A DNA stretch of 64,000 nucleotides from Saccharothrix sp. NRRL B-16348 (lineage in GTDB: Bacteria > Actinomycetota > Actinomycetes > Mycobacteriales > Pseudonocardiaceae). The position numbers and the translations under genes were made by a program. Positions 32,208 through 40,989 of this stretch are shown here, piece by piece. The stretch covers positions 62,001 through 126,000 of the forward strand of contig NZ_LGED01000200.1 of assembly GCF_001280085.1 (NCBI RefSeq), given 5' to 3'. The first letter of the stretch is position 1. Every line of letters begins with the position of its first letter. The notes below the pieces were generated by a model. It searched no databases. It saw only the letters and a list, made by a program, of their open reading frames with translations, and had not been told where the DNA came from.

Positions 32208-33545
32208 ATGACCAACGCCGCCCCTCCGCAGCCGAAGAAGTCCTTCGCCAAGGTCGTCATAGCCAGCCTGATCGGAACCACCATCGAGTGGTACGACTTC
32301 TTCTTGTACGGCTCCGCCGCCGCCCTGGTGTTCAACAAGCTGTTCTTCCCCACGGTGGACCCGATCAACGGCACCCTGCTCGCGTTCACCACCTACGCGA
32401 TCGGCTTCCTGGCCCGGCCGCTCGGCGGCCTGGTGTTCGGCCACTTCGGTGACAAGCTCGGCCGCAAGAAGCTGCTCGTGCTCAGCCTGGTGCTGATGGG
32501 CGGCGCGACGTTCGCCATGGGCCTGCTGCCCACCTACGCCGCCATCGGCGTGGCCGCGCCGCTGCTGCTGACGTTGCTGCGGTTGATCCAGGGCTTCGCG
32601 CTGGGCGGCGAGTGGGGCGGCGCGGTGCTCATCGTGTCCGAGCACGGCAGCGCGGAACGGCGTGGTTTCTGGGCGTCCTGGCCGCAGGCGGGCGTGCCGA
32701 TGGGCAACCTGCTGGCGACCGCCGTGCTCGCGGTGCTGGCCGCCGTGCAGACCGACGAGGCGTTCCTGTCGTGGGGCTGGCGGGTGCCGTTCCTGCTGTC
32801 CGGCGTGCTGGTCCTGATCGGACTGTGGATCCGGCTCAGCGTGTCCGAGTCGCCGGTGTTCCTCGAAGCCCAGAAGAAGGTCGAGGCCGGCAAGATCAAG
32901 GAGAAGCCGCCGATCGTGGCCGTCCTGCGCGACCACTGGCGCGAGGTGCTGATCGCGATGGGCGCCCGCATGGCGGAGAACGTGTCGTACTACGTGATCA
33001 CCGCGTTCATCCTGGTCTACATCACCTCGGAACTCCAGATGCCGCGCTCGGCGGGGTTGAACGCGGTGCTGATCGCCTCGTTCGTGCACCTGATCACGAT
33101 CCCGTTGTGGGGCGCGCTGTCGGACCGGATCGGCCGCCGCACGACCTACCTGATCGGCACGGTCGGCATCGGCCTGTGGATGTTCGTGTTCTTCACGCTG
33201 CTGGACACGAAGTCGTTCTTCCCGATGACGCTCGCGGTCACCGTCGGCCTCTTCCTGCACGGCGCGATGTACGGCCCGCAGGCCGCGTTCTTCTCCGAGC
33301 TGTTCGGCACGAAGGTGCGCTACTCGGGCGCGTCCATCGGCTACCAGTTGGCGTCGATCGGGGCGGGCGCGGTGGCACCTCTCATCGCGACCGCGCTGCT
33401 CGCCACCTACGACAGCACGTTCCCGGTGGTGCTGTACGTGCTCGGCATGTGCGTGCTGACCGTGATCGCCGTGGTGGTGGCGAAGGAGACGAAGGGCAGC
33501 TCCCTGAACCGGACCGACACCGAGGCCCCCTCGGTGCGAGCATGA
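32208..33545 (+). CDS. MHS-family MFS transporter
   Basis: 445 residues from the ATG at 32208; in-frame GTGs at 32196 and 32199 are alternatives. Twelve hydrophobic segments with the metabolite:H+ symporter signature GTTIEWYDFFLYGSAAALVF in TM1, FGHFGDKLGRKKLLV (motif A), RLIQGFALGGEWGGAVL and RYSGASIGYQLASI. MHS members import carboxylates or betaine-like solutes by proton symport. Its position after 3-hydroxybutyrate dehydrogenase suggests uptake of 3-hydroxybutyrate or a related acid (inference). A related MHS gene is at 42043-43329. Confidence 0.9.
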   Translation: MTNAAPPQPKKSFAKVVIASLIGTTIEWYDFFLYGSAAALVFNKLFFPTVDPINGTLLAFTTYAIGFLARPLGGLVFGHFGDKLGRKKLLVLSLVLMGGATFAMGLLPTYAAIGVAAPLLLTLLRLIQGFALGGEWGGAVLIVSEHGSAERRGFWASWPQAGVPMGNLLATAVLAVLAAVQTDEAFLSWGWRVPFLLSGVLVLIGLWIRLSVSESPVFLEAQKKVEAGKIKEKPPIVAVLRDHWREVLIAMGARMAENVSYYVITAFILVYITSELQMPRSAGLNAVLIASFVHLITIPLWGALSDRIGRRTTYLIGTVGIGLWMFVFFTLLDTKSFFPMTLAVTVGLFLHGAMYGPQAAFFSELFGTKVRYSGASIGYQLASIGAGAVAPLIATALLATYDSTFPVVLYVLGMCVLTVIAVVVAKETKGSSLNRTDTEAPSVRA

Positions 33546-33549
33546 CGGT

Positions 33550-35400
33550 ATGAGCGAGGCGGACGCGGTGGAGCACCTGGTCGAGTTGCTCGGACTGCTC
33601 GCGACCGACGCGGGCAGTGAGCGGCTCGCGGCGGTGCTCCCCGCGGCCCGGGCGGCGGGCGTGCCGGACCACGAGCTGGACCGCATCGCCCGCGCCACGG
33701 AGTGGGCGTTGCGGATCCGCCGCACGCTCACCGCGCACCGCCGCCGGGAAACCGAGCTGGAAGCGCTGTTCGACACCGCGAACGACCTGGCGGGCGTGCG
33801 CGACCCGGACGCCGTGCTGCGGTCCATCGTGCGGCGCGCCCGGCTGCTGCTCGGCGCGGACATCGCCTACCTGAGCATGAACGAGCCCGGCGAGCGCGGC
33901 ACGTACATGAGGGTCACCGACGGCTCGATCTCCGCGCTGTTCCAACAGGTCCGGCTCGGCATGGGCGAGGGACTGGGCGGGTTGGTGGCGCAGACGGCCC
34001 AGCCGTACGTGACCGCCGACTACTTCGCCGACGACCGGTTCAACCACACCGGCCCCATCGACGCGGCCGTGCGCGACGAGGGCCTGGTCGCGATCCTGGG
34101 CGTGCCGCTCAAGCTCGACCGCCGGGTCATCGGCGTGCTCTACGCGGCCAACCGCTCGCCGCGCCAGTTCCCGCCCGACGAGGTGGCGCTGCTGTCGTCG
34201 CTGGCCGACCACGCCGCGATCGCGCTGGACACCGCGCACCTGCTGGAGGAGACCCGGGCCGCGGGCGAGACGATCCGCGCGCACAACGAGGCCATGCGCC
34301 GCGCCGAGGACGCCCACGACCGGCTCACCGACCTGGTGCTGCGCGGCGCGGACGTGCCCGAGGTGGCCGCCGCCGTGGCCAAGGTGCTCGACGGCGGGAT
34401 CGTGGTGCACGACAGCGACGGCGCCGAGCTGGCCCGCATCGGCACCACCCGCGCCCTCACGCCCCGTGCGGCGGTCAACGCCTCCCGCGCCAGCGGCCGG
34501 GCCATCCCGCAGGACGGCACGTGGGTGTGCGCGGTGCTGGCGGGCCGCGAGCTGCTCGGCAGCATTACCCTCACCGACCGCCCCGACCTCGGTGACGCCG
34601 ACCGCAGGCTGTTCGAACGCGCGGGCGTCGTCACCGCCCTGCTGCTCCTGCTGCGCCGCACGGTCGCCGAGGCGGAGAACAAGGTGCGCGGCGAGCTGAT
34701 CACCGACCTGCTGACGGCCGCGGTGGACTCGGTCGCGTTGCGCGCCCGTGCCCGCCGGGTCGGCGTCGAGCTGGCGGCCGACCACGTGGTGCTGGTCGCG
34801 GACGGCCCGCGCGACCGCCTCCTCGCCGCCGCCGCGCACCACGCGTCGGCCTGCCGCGGCCTGGCGGGCGTGCACGGCGAGCACGTGGTGCTGGTGCTGC
34901 CCGGCGCGGACCTGGCGTGCGCGGCGGAGGACGCGGCACGGGTGCTCGGCAAGGCCGTGGGCCTGCCGGTGACCGTCGGGTCCGGCGGCCCGGCGCACGG
35001 CCCGGAAGCCGTCGCCGCCGCGCACGCCGAGGCGGTGCGGTGCCTGAAGGCGTTGCTGCAGCTGGGCCGGAAGGGCACCGGGGGCACGCTCGCGGACCTC
35101 GGTTTCGTCGGCGTGCTGCTGGGCGACCGGGCCGACATCGCGGGCTACGTCCGCGCCACCCTCGGTCCGCTGCTGGACTACGACGCGAGTCGGGGCACCG
35201 AGCTGGTTCGGACGGTCACGGCGTACTTCGCGTGCGGCGCCAACCTCAGCCGAGCCAAGGACGAGCTGCACGTGCACGTGAACACGGTGGTGCAACGGCT
35301 GGACCGGGTGGCGAGCCTGCTCGGTGACGACTGGCAGTCGCCGGAACGGGTGCTGGAGGTCCAGCTCGCGCTCAAGCTGATGAAGGTGCTCGGCCCGTGA
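33550..35400 (+). CDS. GAF / PucR-type HTH transcriptional regulator
   Basis: 616 residues, ATG start 4 bp after the MHS stop. An N-terminal helical region leads into a GAF domain (about 65-225: ILRSIVRRARLLLGAD-like start, MGEGLGGLVAQTAQPYVTADY, LVAILGVPLKLDRRVIGVLYAANR). A coiled-coil linker and a degenerate second sensory region follow. The C-terminus carries the PucR HTH_30 helix-turn-helix (TVTAYFACGANLSRAKDELH, VHVNTVVQRLDRV). Such regulators activate catabolic genes in response to a metabolite; the target here is probably its own operon. Confidence 0.9.
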   Translation: MSEADAVEHLVELLGLLATDAGSERLAAVLPAARAAGVPDHELDRIARATEWALRIRRTLTAHRRRETELEALFDTANDLAGVRDPDAVLRSIVRRARLLLGADIAYLSMNEPGERGTYMRVTDGSISALFQQVRLGMGEGLGGLVAQTAQPYVTADYFADDRFNHTGPIDAAVRDEGLVAILGVPLKLDRRVIGVLYAANRSPRQFPPDEVALLSSLADHAAIALDTAHLLEETRAAGETIRAHNEAMRRAEDAHDRLTDLVLRGADVPEVAAAVAKVLDGGIVVHDSDGAELARIGTTRALTPRAAVNASRASGRAIPQDGTWVCAVLAGRELLGSITLTDRPDLGDADRRLFERAGVVTALLLLLRRTVAEAENKVRGELITDLLTAAVDSVALRARARRVGVELAADHVVLVADGPRDRLLAAAAHHASACRGLAGVHGEHVVLVLPGADLACAAEDAARVLGKAVGLPVTVGSGGPAHGPEAVAAAHAEAVRCLKALLQLGRKGTGGTLADLGFVGVLLGDRADIAGYVRATLGPLLDYDASRGTELVRTVTAYFACGANLSRAKDELHVHVNTVVQRLDRVASLLGDDWQSPERVLEVQLALKLMKVLGP

Positions 35401-36204
35401 TCACCCCCCTGCCGACCGCGCCCCGTGGCAGTCGGGCCGCACGTGCCGGATGTCGGGCACGTCGTCGACCAGTTGCCAACCGAGCAGGGACAGCACGTCA
35501 GCGGGCCGGGGGCGACCGTCCCCGCCCTTCTCGCAGAAGGTCCTCCCGATGACGGCCTCCTGACGCAGCACCACCGGGTCGCGGCTGCCCTCCTCCAGCA
35601 GGGACAGGTCGTGGTCACCGGATTCGAGCACCCAGCCCACGTAGGTCGTCGTCCGGGTGTCGACCCGCTCCAGCGGGATCCACGCGGGGGTGCCGTAGTT
35701 GGGCGCGGCCAGGACTGCGCACACGACGACTGCCGCTCCCGAGCCCCGATAGAGCCGACGGCACACCGCGCGGACACGCCGGGGGAGGGCGGGCACGGCG
35801 CCGGCCACCCTGCCCACGAGGTAGACGACCCACAGGACGGCTACGCCCACGACGACGAACAGCGGGAAGGCGACCGCGGTGACCACGAGGACGCCGAGCG
35901 CGATCCGGGCGAGTCGGCCCAGGGTGACGTCGGGCCGTTCCACGAGGCGCGGCGTCACCCAGCTCACCACGGCCCACGGCGCCAGCACCGAGGTGGACGT
36001 GAACACGCTGAACGCGACCGCGACGAAGTCGACGCCCCGCAAGACCGCGGGCAAGGCGTGCAGGTCGTACCTGACCCAGGCGAACAGGCTGAACGCGGCC
36101 AGCGCCACCGAGCCGATGGTGACCAGCAGAGCGGCCGCCTCCAGCCGGGCGACCCAGGACCGGACCGGGCGGCCTTCCGGCGGCCGGACCCGCCTCCTGC
36201 TCAT
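35401..36204 (-). CDS. Integral membrane protein of unknown function
   Basis: 267 residues from the ATG at 36204, with GAGGA just upstream; upstream in-frame codons give low-complexity sequence. Five hydrophobic segments (about 20-45, 55-80, 97-125 as two, 150-168), then a soluble C-terminal part (ERVDTRTTTYVGWVLESGDHDLSLLEEGSRDPVV) that may face outside. It ends with two Cys-containing motifs (RTFCEKGG, RPDCHGA). No domain recognised. The stop codon abuts the stop of the PucR gene. Confidence 0.7.
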   Translation of the reverse strand: MSRRRVRPPEGRPVRSWVARLEAAALLVTIGSVALAAFSLFAWVRYDLHALPAVLRGVDFVAVAFSVFTSTSVLAPWAVVSWVTPRLVERPDVTLGRLARIALGVLVVTAVAFPLFVVVGVAVLWVVYLVGRVAGAVPALPRRVRAVCRRLYRGSGAAVVVCAVLAAPNYGTPAWIPLERVDTRTTTYVGWVLESGDHDLSLLEEGSRDPVVLRQEAVIGRTFCEKGGDGRPRPADVLSLLGWQLVDDVPDIRHVRPDCHGARSAGG

Positions 36205-36421
36205 CGTCCTCGCGATCAGCGGGTCGCGACCTCGAACTCCGGGCGACAAGGAACGCCCACCCTCCCCGCCGATCGGACGGACCACCGCCGCCATCCTGGC
36301 GTGCCGCGGCCTCGCGCCGGCACGTGGGGTCTCGAACGGGGTGGAGGACCCGCCCGCGCCCGACTCGTCGGTCCCGCCGCTCGGCCGCCCCCAGAGCACG
36401 CCGAGCGGCGGGACGCTTCGG

Positions 36422-37720
36422 TCACGACAGCGCGCACTCGGTCGTGCTCACCGCCGCCGGCCGGGGAACGGTCGCCGACGCGGGCGGTCGCGTGCCCGAC
36501 AGCCACCCCTCCAGCGCGGCGAACGCCGACCGGTGGCACGGCGTCAACGGCCGCAGCCGGTCCGGGAACGCGTCGAACAGCGAGTCCACGTGGGTTCCTC
36601 CCTCGATCCGGTAGTAGCGGAACCACGCGCCGCGCCCCGCCCGGCGCACCATGTCCGCGTACACGTCGGAGTCGCGGGAGATGGGCAGCAGTACATCCAA
36701 TGTGCCGTGCAGGGTGAGCAGCGGCTTGCCGATCCGGCCGGTCAACGCGATCCGCTCGACGGCGCGCTGCGCCTGCGGCCGTGACGCGTAGTCGTAGTCG
36801 GCGTCGCACAGCGGCGTGCCGGGCGCGCAGAACGGCGTGCCCGCCTCCGCGTCGCCGTCCCACGCCGGGTCCAGTTCCTCGCGGTAGATGCGCTGGGTCA
36901 GGTCCCAGTAGTACTGGTGGTGGAACTGCCACAGGAACTCCGACTCGGCCGGGAACCCGGCGGCCACCACCGCCGCCTTGTCGCCGGTGGCGTAGCCCCT
37001 GAGCGCCGGCGGCAGGAACGTCAGCAGGTTCGGGCCCTGCGCGCTCCACAGCGTGCCCTCCCAGTCCACGCCGCCGTCGTACAGCTCGGGGCGGTTCTCC
37101 AGCTGCCAGCGCACCAGGTAACCGCCGTTGGAGATGCCGGTGGCCAGGGTGCGCGACGGCGGCCGGCAGTACCGCTGCGCCACCACGGCCTTCGCCGCCC
37201 GGGTCAGCTGCGTGACCCGGTGGTTCCACTCGGCGATCGCGTCGCCCGGTCGCGAGCCGTCCCGGTGGAAGGCCACGCCCGTGTTGCCCTTGTCGGTCGA
37301 CGCGAACGCGTACCCGCGGGCCAGCACGAAGTCGCTGATCGCGCGGTCGTTGGCGTACTGCTCGCGCACGCCGGGGGAGCCCGCGACGACGAGGCCGCCG
37401 TTCCAGCGCTCCGGCAGCCGGATCACGAACTGCGAGTCGTGCGCCCAGCCGTGGTTGGTGTTGCCGGTGGAGGAGTCGGGGAAGTAGCCGTCCACCTGGG
37501 TGCCGGGAACGGGCGTCGGCGCGGGCAGGCCCGCCGGGGTCAGCCCGGCCCAGTCGGCCGGGTCGGTGCGGCCGCCGGCGGTGGACAGGTCGGCGAGCCG
37601 GGTCAGTTCCTGGTGCTCGGCACCGGGCACGCGCAGGGGCCCGCATCCGTTGGCGGACGCGGGAACGGCCTGCGCCGTCGTCGCGAGGAGCGCTGCGATC
37701 AGCGGAACGGCGATGTTCAC
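36422..37720 (-). CDS. Secreted alpha/beta hydrolase, tannase/feruloyl esterase or 3HB-oligomer-hydrolase-like
   Basis: 432 residues from the GTG at 37720. Signal peptide VNIAVPLIAALLATTAQA with cleavage near SANGCG. The alpha/beta core has HGWAHDSQFVIRLPERWNGGLVV, a nucleophile elbow TLATGISNGGYLVRW (GxSxG), a lid rich in Tyr/Trp (FLWQFHHQYYWDLTQRIY), KPLLTLHGTLDVLLP (Asp) and GGTHVDSLFD (His). Cys pairs (NGCG, APGTPLCDAD, PFCAPG, PCHRS) suggest disulfides. It belongs with secreted tannase-like esterases. The nearby 3-hydroxybutyrate operon makes a role in polyester or oligomer breakdown conceivable, not shown. Confidence 0.75.
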   Translation of the reverse strand: MNIAVPLIAALLATTAQAVPASANGCGPLRVPGAEHQELTRLADLSTAGGRTDPADWAGLTPAGLPAPTPVPGTQVDGYFPDSSTGNTNHGWAHDSQFVIRLPERWNGGLVVAGSPGVREQYANDRAISDFVLARGYAFASTDKGNTGVAFHRDGSRPGDAIAEWNHRVTQLTRAAKAVVAQRYCRPPSRTLATGISNGGYLVRWQLENRPELYDGGVDWEGTLWSAQGPNLLTFLPPALRGYATGDKAAVVAAGFPAESEFLWQFHHQYYWDLTQRIYREELDPAWDGDAEAGTPFCAPGTPLCDADYDYASRPQAQRAVERIALTGRIGKPLLTLHGTLDVLLPISRDSDVYADMVRRAGRGAWFRYYRIEGGTHVDSLFDAFPDRLRPLTPCHRSAFAALEGWLSGTRPPASATVPRPAAVSTTECALS

Positions 37721-38109
37721 CCGAGGCACGGTAAAACGGCTCGCTGGGCCGCGTAATGGGGTCGGACGCCATGGCCGGCGGGGCGGATGTGGTGTGCGGA
37801 GCCATCGGCGGCACACCTGCGAGTGACCCTCACACCGGGGGGCTGCTCGACACCGCGTCACCAAGGGCGGTAATCGGGGAGTTCACCACCATGGGTGACG
37901 CCGATCGGTGCATACCCGGAGTGTGATCGAGCTGCACGAGCGCCCGAACGGCCCTGTTCTGGACGTCCCCGCGTGCACGGCGTGGCCTCTCGCCCGGCGG
38001 TGGAGCCTTGAGTACCACGTTCGGTTCGTTTTGATCGCACCGGCTGGGGTAGCTGAGTTGACCCAGCGAAGTTCGCACTGCCAGGTGATTTACGTTCACC
38101 CGGCGTGAG
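37721..38109. other. Intergenic region of about 390 bp
   Basis: Frames in this interval give no recognisable protein and lack SD-supported starts. A TTGACC hexamer at 38058-38063 could be a -35 element for the small gene at 38110. Nothing else is evident. Confidence 0.4.
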
Positions 38110-38391
38110 GTGTCTGCTTCCGGGGTGACTGAGCAACGGCGCTCTACGCGCACTGACCAGGAGTGGGACCTGATCCGGCGCATCCAGAACCTGGCCCACC
38201 GTGCCGAACGCACCGCGTTCGACCACTCGAACCTCGTCGGTCCGCCACCGTCCCAGCAGCACCTGGACATCCTGGCGGAACTCCGCGTCCTCACCGAGCA
38301 GGCGGTGGCGCAGCGGATGCCGAGACCGGCCAAGCTGCCCCGACAGGCGGCGCCGGTCGAGGACCAGAAGGTCTCCGCACCGGTTCGCTGA
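38110..38391 (+). CDS. Small hypothetical protein upstream of secA2
   Basis: 93 residues from the GTG at 38110; GTG 38125 (88 residues) is equally possible. It is rich in charged and helical residues (RRSTRTDQEWDLIRRIQNLAHRAERTAF, then SQQHLDILAELRVLTEQAVAQRM) with a Pro-rich end. No known domain. Codon use follows the genome pattern. It converges with secA2 on a strong shared terminator. Confidence 0.6.
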   Translation: MSASGVTEQRRSTRTDQEWDLIRRIQNLAHRAERTAFDHSNLVGPPPSQQHLDILAELRVLTEQAVAQRMPRPAKLPRQAAPVEDQKVSAPVR

Positions 38392-38394
38392 CCG

Positions 38395-38433
38395 CCGTGC
38401 GCGGGCCGGGCCTGACTCCCGGCCCGCGCACGG
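38395..38433. terminator. Bidirectional terminator between the small gene and secA2
   Basis: Perfect inverted repeat with 16-bp arms (CCGTGCGCGGGCCGGG and its complement) and a 7-nt loop CCTGACT, immediately after the stop at 38391 and just before the secA2 stop at 38440 on the other strand. Confidence 0.85.
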
Positions 38434-38439
38434 GCGCGG

Positions 38440-40758
38440 TCAGCGGCGTCGGACCAGCTTGACCAGGCCCTTGAACGTCTCCTCCAGGCCGGAGGAGAAC
38501 GGGTTGTCGTTGACGAGGTAGGTCCAGGTCGTGTTCGGGCGCTGCACGCCCGCCTCGGCCAGGTGCGCGCCGTCGGCGTCGATCTCCACCTTGGCGAACG
38601 TCTCCTCCGCCTCGTCCCACGCGTCCGGGATGATCTTGTGGTAAGCCGGGATCGCCTCGCGGTGGAACTCGTCCAGCGGGTTCTGCCGCGCAAGCGCCCG
38701 CAGGTGGATGCCCTCGCGCAGGTCGGTCAGGAACGTCAGGTGGTCGCTCCACCGCTGGTCGAGGTGGTGCAGCGCGATCAACCGGGCCGCGGTGACCTTG
38801 ACGTCGGTGTCGAGGTCCTTGATCTCGTGCGCCTTGTCCGGCTTGCGCTCGGACAGCTCCTTCCAGGCCAGGTCGGTGCGCAGCAGCTTGTCCCGGTACT
38901 CCAGCAGCAGCTGGCGCTGGTGCTCGATCAGCTTGTTGTACCGCCAGGTGTTGCGGTGGATCTCCAGGTGCACGCCCTCGGCGACGCGCTGCCCGTGCTC
39001 CACGGTGTGCAGCGTGCCCGCGTCGGTGACGCGGCCGTCCTCGTCCACCTCGGCCGGCTCGTCGTGGTCGGGCACGTACTGCGTGACCAGGTCGTCCTGC
39101 AACGAGGAGAAGAACACCGACCCGCCGGGGTCGCCCTGGCGGCCCGCGCGACCGCGCAGCTGGTCGTCGAGCCGGCTGCTGGAGTGGCGGCCGGTGCCGA
39201 TCACGTACAGGCCGCCGAGCTCGGCGATGCGCTCCCGGTCGGTCGAGTCGTGCCCGCCGAGCCGGATGTCCGTGCCGCGGCCCGCCATCTGGGTCGACAC
39301 GGTGACCCGCTGGAACGACCCCGCGTCGGCGATGATCGCGGCTTCCTCGGCGTCGTTCTTGGCGTTGAGGACCACGCACTCCAGGCCCGCCTCGGCGAGC
39401 TTGCGGGACAGGCGCTCGGACTCGGCCACGTCCAGCGTGCCGACCAGGATGGGGCGGCCCGTCTCGTGGACCTCCTTGATCTCGGCGACGACGGCCGCTT
39501 CCTTCTGCTCCAGCGTCGCGTACAGCCGGGGCGCCTCGTCCTCCCGGATCGTCTCCACGTTCGGCGGGATGACCAGCACTTCCAGTTGGTAGAAGTCGCG
39601 CAGCTGCTCGGCGACGGCCACCGCGGTGCCGGTCATGCCGCAGACCGTCGGGTAGCGGCTGAGCAGCGCCTGGACCGTGATCGAGTCCAGCACCTCGCCC
39701 GCGTCCGTGGTCGCCACGTTCTCCTTGGCCTCGACCGCGGCCTGGAGGCCGTCGGGCCAGCGCTGGAGCTTCGCGATCCGGCCGCGGGTGTCGTTGATCA
39801 GGTGCACCTTGCCGTCGCGGACGATGTAGTCCACGTCCCGGTGCAGCAGGACCTGCGCGTGCAGGGCCACGTTCACCTTGCTCAGCGTGGTCGAGACGTG
39901 CTCGTCGGAGTACAGGTCGATGCCGCCGAGCGCCCGTTCGACCAGCTCGCTGCCCGCGCCGGTGAGGTAGACGTTGCGCTCTTCGTCGTCGATCTCGAAG
40001 TGCAGGTCGCGACGCAGCCGCTTGACCAGGTCGGCCAGCGCCGGGTCGACCGCCGGGCCCGCCGTGGAGCCCGCCAGGACCAGCGGCACGCGTGCCTCGT
40101 CCACCAGGACCGAGTCCGCCTCGTCGACGAGGGCGACGCGCGGCTTGGGCACGATGAGGTCGCCCTCGTCGGTGGCCAGCCGGTCGCGCAGCACGTCGAA
40201 ACCGATCTCGGAGACCGAGGCGTACATGACCTCGGCCTCGTAGGCGGCGCGGCGCTCCTCGGGCTTGGAGCTCTGGTTGATCCAGCCGACGTTCACGCCC
40301 ATGAGCTCGTAGAACGGGCCCATCCACTCGGCGTCGCGCTGGGCCAGGTAGTCGTTGACCGAGACCACGTGCACCTGGTCGCCGCGCAGCGCGAAACCGG
40401 CCGCGGCGATGGCGCCGGAGAGCGTCTTGCCCTCACCGGTGGCCATCTCGACCACGTGGCCCTCCAGGAGGCCGAGCGCGCCGAGGATCTGCACGTCGAA
40501 CGGGCGCAGGCCGAGCGCGCGGTCGGCGGCCTCGCGGCCGAGCGCGCACACCTCCACCAGCTCGGGGCGGCCGAAGTCCGACTTGTCGCGCAGCTCGGCG
40601 GCCGCGGCGGTCAGTTCCTCGTCGCTGAGCTTCTTCACGCGCTCGGCCTGCTCGTTGACCTCGTCGAGCAGCTTCCGGTAGGGCGTGAGGTCGGCGGAGC
40701 CGGGCTTCTGCGCGAACCGACGCAGCCGCTGCTTGAACCGTCCCAGGAGAGTGGTCAC
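38440..40758 (-). CDS. secA2: Accessory Sec translocase SecA2
   Basis: 772 residues, ATG start. Helicase-type motor: EMATGEGKTLSGAIAA (Walker A, residues about 104-119), VNDYLAQRDAEWMGPFYELMG, VALVDEADSVLVDEARVPLV (DEAD), CGMTGTAVAVAEQLRDFY and TQMAGRGTDIRLGG, RGRAGRQGDPGGSVFF. The C-terminal zinc-binding Cys tail of SecA1 is absent and the protein is shorter than SecA1 (about 900), as for actinobacterial SecA2. It powers export of a subset of proteins with SecYEG. No accessory SecY is nearby. Confidence 0.93.
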   Translation of the reverse strand: MTTLLGRFKQRLRRFAQKPGSADLTPYRKLLDEVNEQAERVKKLSDEELTAAAAELRDKSDFGRPELVEVCALGREAADRALGLRPFDVQILGALGLLEGHVVEMATGEGKTLSGAIAAAGFALRGDQVHVVSVNDYLAQRDAEWMGPFYELMGVNVGWINQSSKPEERRAAYEAEVMYASVSEIGFDVLRDRLATDEGDLIVPKPRVALVDEADSVLVDEARVPLVLAGSTAGPAVDPALADLVKRLRRDLHFEIDDEERNVYLTGAGSELVERALGGIDLYSDEHVSTTLSKVNVALHAQVLLHRDVDYIVRDGKVHLINDTRGRIAKLQRWPDGLQAAVEAKENVATTDAGEVLDSITVQALLSRYPTVCGMTGTAVAVAEQLRDFYQLEVLVIPPNVETIREDEAPRLYATLEQKEAAVVAEIKEVHETGRPILVGTLDVAESERLSRKLAEAGLECVVLNAKNDAEEAAIIADAGSFQRVTVSTQMAGRGTDIRLGGHDSTDRERIAELGGLYVIGTGRHSSSRLDDQLRGRAGRQGDPGGSVFFSSLQDDLVTQYVPDHDEPAEVDEDGRVTDAGTLHTVEHGQRVAEGVHLEIHRNTWRYNKLIEHQRQLLLEYRDKLLRTDLAWKELSERKPDKAHEIKDLDTDVKVTAARLIALHHLDQRWSDHLTFLTDLREGIHLRALARQNPLDEFHREAIPAYHKIIPDAWDEAEETFAKVEIDADGAHLAEAGVQRPNTTWTYLVNDNPFSSGLEETFKGLVKLVRRR

Positions 40759-40805
40759 GGCACGGCAACGTACGGCAAGTCCACAACGTTCCGCACGTCA
40801 CCCGG

Positions 40806-40834
40806 TTGACAGTTCACTCGTCGGACGAGTCGAT
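40806..40834 (+). promoter_or_regulatory. Promoter-like element with internal palindrome
   Basis: A consensus -35 hexamer TTGACA at 40806-40811 is followed by a perfect 15-bp palindrome ACTCGTC-G-GACGAGT (40816-40830) and a weak -10 (GTCGAT at 40829-40834, 17-bp spacer). A repressor bound there would block this promoter. It points toward the gene at 40990, about 155 bp away. Confidence 0.45.
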
Positions 40835-40989
40835 CTTGTGCGCACGCCCGTAGAACTGCGGGCGGGGCTGCCTCCGAGTGGGCGAACTCGACCGTCTCCG
40901 GTAGCCGGGGCCACTCGGGTGCTCCCGATCGTGACTACTGACCGATAACCTCCGATTCCCAGGCGTGATCACGTCTCGTAGGGGGCGGC

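Noticed and set aside
33550..35400. Shadow frames (e.g. 297 and 332 codons) within the PucR regulator
   Set aside because: Arg/Ala-rich alternate frames of a gene with clear GAF and HTH_30 domains.
37908..38108. A 66-codon plus-strand frame before the small gene at 38110
   Set aside because: No SD, no domain, and composition that looks non-coding; insufficient support.
40838..40948. A 36-codon GTG frame between secA2 and the membrane-protein gene
   Set aside because: No SD and Arg/Pro/Thr composition typical of a random frame.
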